This document shows positions 52,055 to 59,117 of a stretch of 64,000 nt of DNA, in pieces. Under the pieces are notes generated by a model that searched no databases, was not told the origin of the DNA, and worked only from the letters and a program-made list of their open reading frames with translations. This stretch comes from Prosthecobacter sp. (GTDB lineage Bacteria > Verrucomicrobiota > Verrucomicrobiia > Verrucomicrobiales > Verrucomicrobiaceae). Within the stretch, counting starts at the first letter, position 1. Every line of letters starts with the position of its first letter. Position numbers and translations under genes: made by a program. The DNA lies in assembly GCA_017853885.1 (NCBI GenBank), contig JAFMIR010000003.1, forward strand, positions 1 to 64,000. The letters run 5' to 3'.

Positions 52055-52607
52055 TCGCGAAGAACTCCGCCAGATCCTTAAAACCAAGTCCGTGAAAACG
52101 GGCAAGTTCACGCTCGCCTCGGGCAAGGAAAGTGATCTCTATGTGGACTGCCGTGTCACCACCCTCGATTGCCGTGGTGCCGTGCTCGTAGGCCGCGTGC
52201 TGCATGATTTGCTGCGCAAAGAAGAGGCCAAGCGTGGTCTCAGCGTCGGCTCGCTCGGCGGTCTTACGATGGGCGCTGATCCCATCACACTGGCTGTCGC
52301 GATGAGTTCCAGCCTAGCGGGGGATCCCAAGCCCGTGCAGGCCTTTGTCGTGCGCAAAGAGGCCAAAGGCCACGGCCGTGGCAAGCGCATCGAAGGCAAC
52401 TTCACGCCAAACCAACCTGTCGTTGTTGTCGATGACGTCATCACCACCGGCGACTCGACATTGAAAGCCATTCAGGCCATTGAAGAGGAAGGTGGGAAAG
52501 TCGCCTTTGCTCTCATCCTCGTTGATCGACAAGAAGGCGGCCGTGAGAACATCGAGAGTAAAGGCTATCCGGTCGTCGCGGCCTTCACACGGCCGGAGCT
52601 GGTGTGA
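52038..52607 (+). CDS. pyrE: Orotate phosphoribosyltransferase
   Basis: PyrE makes orotidine 5'-monophosphate from orotate and PRPP in pyrimidine synthesis. The 189-residue product shows KTGKFTLASGKESDLYVDCR at the N-terminus and the PRPP-binding motif VVVVDDVITTGDSTLKAI. The start is ATG 52038 or 52044; both overlap the preceding gene's end, indicating coupling. No other pyr gene is near. Confidence 0.93.
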   Translation: MLMQADREELRQILKTKSVKTGKFTLASGKESDLYVDCRVTTLDCRGAVLVGRVLHDLLRKEEAKRGLSVGSLGGLTMGADPITLAVAMSSSLAGDPKPVQAFVVRKEAKGHGRGKRIEGNFTPNQPVVVVDDVITTGDSTLKAIQAIEEEGGKVAFALILVDRQEGGRENIESKGYPVVAAFTRPELV

Positions 52608-52732
52608 GACCAGATGAGTTAGCGGTTTCCAGTCGCGCTCGTCACGCAGAGCTTTCTTAGCTTGGCGATGCTTTCGCGTGAACTACGGCGCGTGACACCA
52701 AGCGATAACGGCAACCCTTGCCTCAGCCCGAT

Positions 52733-53050
52733 TCAGCCTTGAAGCTTCGTGATGACCTCAGTGTCTACGCTTTGTCGCGTGCGAAACAGCGCGACGATGA
52801 TGGCAAGACCCACGGCCACCTCGGCGGCAGCCACGGTGATGGTGAAAAAGACCAGCGACTGCGCGGTGTAATCCGGCAGTCCACCGGACAGATGGAAGCG
52901 GCTGAAACCCACCAACGCTAAGTTCGCGGCGCTGAGCATCATCTCCAAGCACATGTAGATGATGAGAATGTTCCGGCGGGCAATAACCCCGGCTAGACCA
53001 AGGGCGAAAAGCATGCCGCTGACGATGAGATAGTGGCCCAATGTGATCAT
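52733..53050 (-). CDS. nuoK: NADH-quinone oxidoreductase subunit K
   Basis: A 105-residue, three-helix complex I subunit. LALGLAGVIARRNILIIYMCLEMMLSAANLALVGF contains the conserved membrane glutamate of NuoK used in the proton path. Its ATG overlaps the nuoJ stop (ATGA). No nuoL follows; the next 125 bp up to pyrE contain no gene. Confidence 0.95.
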   Translation of the reverse strand: MITLGHYLIVSGMLFALGLAGVIARRNILIIYMCLEMMLSAANLALVGFSRFHLSGGLPDYTAQSLVFFTITVAAAEVAVGLAIIVALFRTRQSVDTEVITKLQG

Positions 53051-53637
53051 GCAGCGCCTCCTGGAGTTTTTTCACGCTTGCTCAGCACCACCACGCCCAC
53101 CGTGCCCACGAGCAGCAACAAGCCGACAACTTGGATATGGAAGCCGTATTGGTCAAAGAGGGTGAAGCCGATCAATTTGGCATCGGGAAGCTCTCCGGCT
53201 TTCAAATCATTGGCGATGGTTGGCAGCTTCGCCGCGCCTTTCGCTTGATTTGCGGCATCCATAAGTGCCAACGGGACATTCAAAGGCGTTTTCTCTGCCA
53301 GCTTCGTGTGGCCGACGACGGTCATGATCTGCGTTACCAGCAAAACCGCCACTGCGATACCACTCACAATGGCTGCCAAGTTCGGCTGTTTTCCCTCTTC
53401 CGCCTTGATGTCGAGCAGCATGATGATGAACAGGAAGAGCACCATCACCGCGCCGGCATACACGAGGATCTGAATGGTCCCGATGAAATAAGCATCCAAG
53501 CTCACAAACAGCGCCGCCAGCCCTACGAAACACGAGGCCAATGAAAGGGCGCTGGTAACCGGATTCCGCGCCGTGACCACCATGAGCCCAAAGCCCAAGG
53601 TGATGGCGGCAAGGAGGTAAAACAAAAGCGGAGGCAT
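53047..53637 (-). CDS. nuoJ: NADH-quinone oxidoreductase subunit J
   Basis: A 196-residue complex I membrane subunit with five helices; FVSLDAYFIGTIQILVYAGAVMVLFLFIIMLLD is the NuoJ hallmark. The ATG at 53637 (MPPLLFYLLAAITLG) gives the normal N-terminus; the longer frame to 53787 is not NuoJ-like and covers the palindromic operator. nuoJ and nuoK stand alone here rather than in a 14-gene nuo operon. Confidence 0.94.
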   Translation of the reverse strand: MPPLLFYLLAAITLGFGLMVVTARNPVTSALSLASCFVGLAALFVSLDAYFIGTIQILVYAGAVMVLFLFIIMLLDIKAEEGKQPNLAAIVSGIAVAVLLVTQIMTVVGHTKLAEKTPLNVPLALMDAANQAKGAAKLPTIANDLKAGELPDAKLIGFTLFDQYGFHIQVVGLLLLVGTVGVVVLSKREKTPGGAA

Positions 53638-53758
53638 GCGCAGAAAGGTCGAAAACCGAATGACAATCGACACTAGGCTGCCAAAAGAGCACGCCAAAGG
53701 CCAACAAGCATACGGACAAGTAGATGATGCGAGCGAGGGCGAGGGCCAGCAACCGCAT

Positions 53759-53778
53759 TTTGTGAAAAATTTCACAAA
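53759..53778. promoter_or_regulatory. CRP-type palindromic operator upstream of nuoJK
   Basis: TTTGTGAAAAATTTCACAAA is a perfect 9-2-9 inverted repeat with TGTGA-N6-TCACA. Read on the nuoJK strand it is TTTGTGAAATTTTTCACAAA, identical over 18 central bases to the site before actA. It lies 121 bp upstream of the nuoJ start and 36 bp from the end of the kelch gene. Confidence 0.75.
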
Positions 53779-53814
53779 GTCCCGCATAAGGCTGCAGTCA
53801 GACTTTTTCGCAGT

Positions 53815-54831
53815 CTATTCCAGGAGCGCTGCCACCGGGATGCGGAAAAACTGGTCGGTCCGTGACTGTTTCTTGTCCTCACCGCCAATGCAATAAACAT
53901 GCCCCCCCAACTTCACAAGACCCACCATCGCCGCGTAAGGCAGCGAAACGGCTTTTTGATAGCGATTGGTCTTCACGTCGTAGATCACCGCCTCCGCAGT
54001 GAAGTCCTCGCGATATCCCCCTGCGATGTAGATGTGATTGTTGTCCAGCGTGACCGCTGACAAACCCCGCGTTGGAGTCATGAGTGGCATGAGTTTACGC
54101 CATGCATTCTTCTCTGGCGAGAAGGCATAGGCCTCCCCGGTGTTCACTGGTAGCTTCGCCTTGGCGTCATAGTTCATCCCGCCAAATACAAACAATTCTT
54201 CACCCAGTACCGCCGAAGCCGCCGTAGCGAAGGGCTTGCCAGGATAGTCAGCCTTTCGGATATGGCCCTTGCTGAGTGTCCAGACTTCTTTGCTCAGTCC
54301 AGTGAGATTGGCAGGATCATCCGTTCCCCCGGCCAGAATCATCCTGCCGTTCACCTGCCCACCTGCGGAGAGGACTCCGTGCTTCAACCTGCCGGCATCG
54401 ATATTTTTTGTTCCATCATACCCGCCGCCGGTTACAAACGATGCGTCTTGCTGGAACACGACCGCGTAGGCCACAGGTTCGGGCCTCTCGATACCCGCGT
54501 GCCAAGTTTTCTGCACGGGATCGAACTCATGCACTTTTTTGAGCCAGTTCTTCTTCCCGCCGGCCCAGTTGGTGCCACCCATCACCACGATCTTGCCATC
54601 CTTACAGCCGCAAACAAAACCTCCATTCGGCTCCGGCAAGGGCGGTAGTTGTTCCCACTGGGATGCAGCAAAAGTTGGGAAACACCATAAAGCACACAGA
54701 GCAAAATAGAATCTAAAAAATCGACCTCTCTGCCTGTCTATGGGCTGCGTAGTATGCTTGTTCTGGACTCTCGCTGAGTGTCGCAGCTTCTCAAATAGCT
54801 GTTTTGTCGTCGGGATCAGTCGCTCGTTCAT
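53815..54831 (-). CDS. Exported kelch-repeat beta-propeller (NanM-like)
   Basis: A 338-residue secreted protein. A hydrophobic stretch about residues 38-56 (RFYFALCALWCFPTFAAS) ends in a plausible cleavage site. Kelch repeats (GKIVVMGGTNWAGG, MILAGGTDD, LFVFGGMNYD, HIYIAGGYRED, HVYCIGGEDKK) predict a six-bladed propeller as in N-acetylneuraminate epimerase NanM. It starts inside the end of the preceding Cys-containing protein gene (41-bp overlap) and lies near an SSS transporter, a grouping common in sialic acid or related sugar use. The substrate is inferred only. Confidence 0.8.
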   Translation of the reverse strand: MNERLIPTTKQLFEKLRHSARVQNKHTTQPIDRQRGRFFRFYFALCALWCFPTFAASQWEQLPPLPEPNGGFVCGCKDGKIVVMGGTNWAGGKKNWLKKVHEFDPVQKTWHAGIERPEPVAYAVVFQQDASFVTGGGYDGTKNIDAGRLKHGVLSAGGQVNGRMILAGGTDDPANLTGLSKEVWTLSKGHIRKADYPGKPFATAASAVLGEELFVFGGMNYDAKAKLPVNTGEAYAFSPEKNAWRKLMPLMTPTRGLSAVTLDNNHIYIAGGYREDFTAEAVIYDVKTNRYQKAVSLPYAAMVGLVKLGGHVYCIGGEDKKQSRTDQFFRIPVAALLE

Positions 54832-55342
54832 AATGGTCGGTGTGTTCGGATTGCCAGCCGGGGCGGAGGCGCACATCGTCTTCGCCGCTGAGTTCACCGG
54901 GGGCGCTTGCGGGGGTCGCGTTGTCCTTTCGACGCATCTCCCACCAGCATTGCCCGCGGTGGTTGTGCTCGTGGTCGATGACAAAGCCGGCCTGTTTCAT
55001 GAGCGGGCCGATCCAGCCCATGCAGTGATTGCAGTAGTCGCTGTATTGATCGAGTCCGTTGCGAATCAAAAAGCCCTTCGAGGGACATTCATGCATGTCG
55101 ATGCGGAAGACATCCTTCGTCATCGTTCGCTCATAGACCGCGCCTTCATCGGCCAACGTGGGTCCCCAATACTCCTTCATGCCTTCAAAGCCTTTTTCAC
55201 GGATCAGTTCTGATGCATGAAGCTGCGAATCGCGATGGATGGCCTCGTCCCAGTAGGCTTTGACCAGTTCGTGCCCCCCGAGCCGGTTCAGCCACTCGAA
55301 GGTCCACTCGTAGTGTCCGCAAAAGTCATAGCAGCCCATCAT
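54791..55342 (-). CDS. Cys-containing protein, paralogue of the adjacent gene (ATC hydrolase-like?)
   Basis: A 183-residue soluble protein. From the ATGATG at 55342, overlapping the previous gene's stop as ATGA, it reads MMGCYDFCGHYEW. Key stretches are HELVKAYWDEAI, MKEYWGPTL, HECPSKGFL and DYCNHCMGWIG. The CP...CxxC arrangement and the same order of YW motifs recur in its neighbour, so the two are paralogues. They remotely recall L-2-amino-thiazoline-4-carboxylate hydrolase-type proteins, but I cannot confirm that family. Confidence 0.65.
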   Translation of the reverse strand: MMGCYDFCGHYEWTFEWLNRLGGHELVKAYWDEAIHRDSQLHASELIREKGFEGMKEYWGPTLADEGAVYERTMTKDVFRIDMHECPSKGFLIRNGLDQYSDYCNHCMGWIGPLMKQAGFVIDHEHNHRGQCWWEMRRKDNATPASAPGELSGEDDVRLRPGWQSEHTDHYERATDPDDKTAI

Positions 55343-55833
55343 GACGCGGTGGCGATATCCTCCAGGTTTTGCGGTTCGAGGGCCGCATGATTTTTCATAA
55401 AGCGCTGCGTGCAGCTTCCATTGCCGCCGCATACTCGCACCGCGAGGCCCGCAGGTTGCGCAATGGCCTCGCTGACAAAATAACAATGCTGGCAAATCTC
55501 CGGCACGATCTCGCGCCCATGTTCCCGCAGGTGCCGGATGAGCGGGCAGATTTTCACTTCCAGCCTCACCTCGTCCGGTGATTCGTGTACTTGCACTTGG
55601 GCACTTGGTTCCGCGGCAAAAAAAGCCCGCCAGTACTCGGCGACACCATTCTTACTCCAACGCTCGGAGACCGGCCGGTAGTATTCTCGACCGATATCCT
55701 GCCAGTAGCGCCGCAAGCCCTCGATGCCGTGACGCTGCTTGATGAAGCGAAAGGTCGCGTTCGTCGCGAAGTAGAAATCCGCATGTCCCACCGTTTTGGT
55801 GTCGGGATAGGGCAAGACTGAGTCGCTGGTCAT
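55339..55833 (-). CDS. Cys-containing protein, first of a paralogous pair
   Basis: A 164-residue soluble protein with the order GLRRYWQDIG, VAEYWRAFF, KICPLIRHL and EICQHCYFV, parallel to the gene that follows it. It opens the minus-strand unit that continues with its paralogue and the kelch protein, and is divergent from the SSS transporter with 114 bp between starts. Function unknown; a redox- or metal-binding Cys centre is plausible. Confidence 0.65.
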   Translation of the reverse strand: MTSDSVLPYPDTKTVGHADFYFATNATFRFIKQRHGIEGLRRYWQDIGREYYRPVSERWSKNGVAEYWRAFFAAEPSAQVQVHESPDEVRLEVKICPLIRHLREHGREIVPEICQHCYFVSEAIAQPAGLAVRVCGGNGSCTQRFMKNHAALEPQNLEDIATAS

Positions 55834-55947
55834 CGAATGGAGTCGTCACGAGCATCGCCGAACTTTCCTGCGAAACCAGTGGCTCCGCGAAGAAACCACG
55901 AAATGCGGCGTTGCAGCCGCGTTGATGTCTCCGGTAGCCTCTTGCGC

Positions 55948-57444
55948 ATGACACACTTCTCCTGGCTCGATTACAGCATCTTCGGCGGGTATCTGGCCGC
56001 TTCGGTGGGCGTTGGCCTGCTCTCCGCCCGCGGTTCGAAATCGCTGGGCGACTACTTTCTCGCGGGTCGCGGTATGAGTAGCATCCTCGTGGCGATGTCG
56101 ATCCTCGCGGCATTGTTCTCCGGCATCAGCTACCTGGCTGGTCCGGCGGATGTTTACAAGAATGGTTTTGCTTTCGCTTACATCGTGCTGGCATTTTTTA
56201 TCGCTACTCCCTTCACGACGCTGTGGATGCTGCCGAAGTTTTATCAATCACGCTACTTCACGGCCTACCAGTTCCTCGAAGAACGCTTCTCGCTATCCAC
56301 ACGACTGCTCGCGTCCGGTCTCTTCATCTTCCGCGTCGCCCTATGGCTCGCGGCGGCGACTTACGCACCCGCATTAGCCCTCGAAAAAGTCACCGGGTTA
56401 CCGCTTTGGCTCACGATCCTAGCCTCCGGCACGCTCACCACGCTTTACACGGCCCTCGGAGGCATGCGGGCGGTGATTTGGACGGATGTGATGCAGCTCA
56501 TCGTGCTCTTTGGTGGCCAGTTGATGATTGTCATCGTAGCGCTTGGCAAGATCCCAGGAGGCTTTGGCGGCATGTGGGACACAGTCGTAGCCGATGGCCG
56601 CATGAATCTGAGTCTCTCATTCAATCCCGCCGAACGGGTGAACCTTGGTGCGGTCCTCATCGCAGGCGCCTTTTTGCACCTCGTGCAAATGGCTACCGAC
56701 CAGGTTAGCGTGCAACGCTACCTTAGCGCTGGCAGTTTGAAGGAGTCGCAGCGCTCGCTGTGGATCAAGCTGTGGTTCTTGCTGCCGGTGCTGGTGCTGT
56801 TTTATGGCACGGGTTTGGTGCTTTACGCTTTTTACAAAACGCACGGTGATCCTCTCGTGGCAGGCTTGATTCAAAAAGAAGACCAGATCCTACCCTACTT
56901 TGTGGTCACGCAGTTGCCTGCCGGACTTCCCGGTCTGCTCATCGCGGCCATCTACGCCGCCAGCATGTCAACCATCAGCGCGGGTCTCAACTCGCTCGCC
57001 TCCGCTACGGTGATCGACTTCCAACAGCGCCTCTCCGTTGTTGCCGATGGGGCTGCTTCGACCAAGGTCAGCAACGCCCGCTGGATCACTGTCGGCTACG
57101 GCGGTCTCGTCATGGCACTCGCTTTTGGCGTGTCCGCAATGCCTGGCAATCTGGTTGAATCTGTGAACACCATCATAGGACTTATCGGCGGCCCGCTCCT
57201 GGGTCTTTTTTTTCTTGGCATGTTCACACAGCGAGCAACCACTCGCGGCGCTTTGATCGGCTGCTTCAGCGGCTTCGCGATGCTCCTCGGTCTTTTTGTG
57301 TATCAGAACGGATGGTTGACTGCGGTGAAGCCGCCGCAGCTTATTTCCTTTGTTTGGTTCAGTCTGTTGGGCTGTCTCGTCACGATGGTCGTTGGCCTTG
57401 TCACATCCGGCCAATCTGGCAACTCGTCAGCCCGCCATCAATGA
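55948..57444 (+). CDS. Sodium:solute symporter (SSS family)
   Basis: A 498-residue transporter with about 13 helices. [32 protein letters not shown] is the SSS TM2 region, and later motifs [14 protein letters not shown] and [21 protein letters not shown] are diagnostic. Members import sugars, sialic acid, proline or other solutes with sodium. The ATG at 55948 starts the first helix properly. Its 3' end overlaps the convergent SDR gene by 44 bp. Kelch and amidohydrolase neighbours suggest a sugar-derived solute. Confidence 0.9.
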   Translation: MTHFSWLDYSIFGGYLAASVGVGLLSARGSKSLGDYFLAGRGMSSILVAMSILAALFSGISYLAGPADVYKNGFAFAYIVLAFFIATPFTTLWMLPKFYQSRYFTAYQFLEERFSLSTRLLASGLFIFRVALWLAAATYAPALALEKVTGLPLWLTILASGTLTTLYTALGGMRAVIWTDVMQLIVLFGGQLMIVIVALGKIPGGFGGMWDTVVADGRMNLSLSFNPAERVNLGAVLIAGAFLHLVQMATDQVSVQRYLSAGSLKESQRSLWIKLWFLLPVLVLFYGTGLVLYAFYKTHGDPLVAGLIQKEDQILPYFVVTQLPAGLPGLLIAAIYAASMSTISAGLNSLASATVIDFQQRLSVVADGAASTKVSNARWITVGYGGLVMALAFGVSAMPGNLVESVNTIIGLIGGPLLGLFFLGMFTQRATTRGALIGCFSGFAMLLGLFVYQNGWLTAVKPPQLISFVWFSLLGCLVTMVVGLVTSGQSGNSSARHQ

Positions 57445-58150
57445 CGATGATCTCGCCGGTGATGTAACTCGCCGCAGATGAACACAAGAAAGCCGTCGCG
57501 CCCGCCACATCCTCCGGTAAACCGACGCGGCGCAGCAGAATTTTCTTCTCGTAGTGATTCAGCAGCGAACGATCCTTGGACTCCATCCATTGCGCAGTCA
57601 GCGGCGTCTTGATCAGGCCGGGAGCGACGCCATTGACTCGGATGCCGTGATCCGCCAATGACACGGCAAGAGACTTCGTGAGCATCACGAGAGCTCCTTT
57701 GCTGGCGTCATACGCGCAAGAATCCATCTCGCCCTGAAAACCATTCGTGGAAGAAGTGATCACAATGTTGCCGACACGTTTCTCCGCCACAAGTCTCTTC
57801 GCGAAAGCCTGTGCTGTAAAAAATGCCGAAGCGAGATTGAGTCGCATCGTCTTGTCCCAGCGCTCTCGAGTCATCTCGAAAAACGGCACATCAAAGAAGC
57901 TGCCAGCATTGCAGATCAGCGTGTCGAGGCAGGATTCGAGCTGGAAAGCGGCATCGACCAGCCGTTGCGGGCCATCGTTTTGCATGAGGTCAGCCTGCAC
58001 ATAGCTGGCAAGCCCTTCGACGGACTGTTGGAGACCATGGAAGACAACTCGTGCTCCTGCCTCCTGCAATCCTTGACCGATGGCCAATCCAATGCCTTGC
58101 GAGGAGCCGGTCACGAGTGCCGCGTGGCCATTAAGAGAGAATGCTTTCAT
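57401..58150 (-). CDS. Short-chain dehydrogenase/reductase
   Basis: A 249-residue NAD(P)-dependent oxidoreductase of the classical SDR type: cofactor motif [15 protein letters not shown] at the end of strand 4, catalytic Ser in [10 protein letters not shown] and YDASK. It follows an amidohydrolase gene with a 20-bp overlap and converges on the SSS transporter with a 44-bp overlap. It likely oxidises or reduces an intermediate of the same unknown pathway. Confidence 0.9.
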   Translation of the reverse strand: MKAFSLNGHAALVTGSSQGIGLAIGQGLQEAGARVVFHGLQQSVEGLASYVQADLMQNDGPQRLVDAAFQLESCLDTLICNAGSFFDVPFFEMTRERWDKTMRLNLASAFFTAQAFAKRLVAEKRVGNIVITSSTNGFQGEMDSCAYDASKGALVMLTKSLAVSLADHGIRVNGVAPGLIKTPLTAQWMESKDRSLLNHYEKKILLRRVGLPEDVAGATAFLCSSAASYITGEIIVIDGGLTSCQIGRM

Positions 58151-59117
58151 CGGCGAGTTTTAGGTATTTCAGCGTGTTCGTGCAGGTGATGCGTTGAACG
58201 ACTTCATCACCAGCGGCGCGGAGGGCTTTCATCTCCTCCTGATAGGTGCTGATCAGCTTCACCACCTTGCCGCTGATCTCGGCGGCGTAGCTGTAGAAGG
58301 GCGAGTCACTGCCCCAGATGAACTTGTCCGGATACGCGGCGGCGAGGTCGGCGATGACACGGCCGGGGTTGGAGTAATCGCTGTCAAAGCGGCGCTCGCG
58401 GGGCGCAATGTAGGCGAGATCGTCCACCGCGCCCACGCAGTGGATGCAGTGCGCGGAGTTGTCGAACCAAGCGTTTGGCAGCGCCTGGATGCGGTCGAGG
58501 CACTCTTTGTCATAGCGGCAGGAATGCGCCGCACAGAATCGGATATCCGGATTCGCCTCTGCGATATCGATGATGTCATGCGCCTGGGCCCAGGGATCAT
58601 CTTTGGCCACGCTGCTGTGGATGATAAAAGGAACATCCCACTCACGGGCGAGATCGAGGAAGACTTTTCCTTCGTGAGCGAGGCACTTGATGAAGGACTG
58701 GATGATGGTGCTCTGGATCTTGATGCCGTGGAAGCGGTATTCGCCACGCAGCTTCACCAGCTCCGCGGCCTGCGCATCCGTGTCGCGCATGGGGTCCACC
58801 ATGACGAAAGGAAGAATGCGCTTTCCTTCTTCCGGAAAGAGCTTCTGGCACTCGTCCAGCAGTCGGCGGTTTTCAAAAGCATAAGGCACTTTCTCGAGTC
58901 CATTCTCCCCATACGACACCCCTCCGCTGCGGAACTTCGTCACGTCCATCGCCGCGTAGCTGACGAACGGGAAAGCCACCCAGTGCGTGATGCCGAGCGA
59001 TCCACCTTCGTGTTGCATCTGAACGAGCTGTTGCGAGTAGGGGAAATCGCCGTGCAGGTAAAATAGCAGGTCGGCGCCGATGTGGTTGTGGCAGTCAATG
59101 AGCATGATGGGAATCAA
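58131..59117 (-). CDS. Amidohydrolase (Amidohydro_2 family)
   Basis: A 328-residue metal-dependent TIM-barrel hydrolase. [10 protein letters not shown] carries the HxH metal motif; [12 protein letters not shown] and [12 protein letters not shown] hold further His and Asp ligands. Its ATG at 59117 overlaps the stop of the fusion gene (ATGA) and its own end overlaps the SDR gene, so three enzymes are translated as a unit. The substrate is unknown. Confidence 0.87.
   Translation of the reverse strand: MIPIMLIDCHNHIGADLLFYLHGDFPYSQQLVQMQHEGGSLGITHWVAFPFVSYAAMDVTKFRSGGVSYGENGLEKVPYAFENRRLLDECQKLFPEEGKRILPFVMVDPMRDTDAQAAELVKLRGEYRFHGIKIQSTIIQSFIKCLAHEGKVFLDLAREWDVPFIIHSSVAKDDPWAQAHDIIDIAEANPDIRFCAAHSCRYDKECLDRIQALPNAWFDNSAHCIHCVGAVDDLAYIAPRERRFDSDYSNPGRVIADLAAAYPDKFIWGSDSPFYSYAAEISGKVVKLISTYQEEMKALRAAGDEVVQRITCTNTLKYLKLADESILS

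Noticed and set aside
53207..53758. A hydrophobic minus-strand start (MRLLALALARIIYLSVCLLAF) directly after the palindrome, in a different frame from nuoJ
   Set aside because: The hydrophobic segment is short, then the frame runs through nuoJ out of phase with implausible composition; no ribosome-binding site lies before it. A tiny peptide cannot be excluded.
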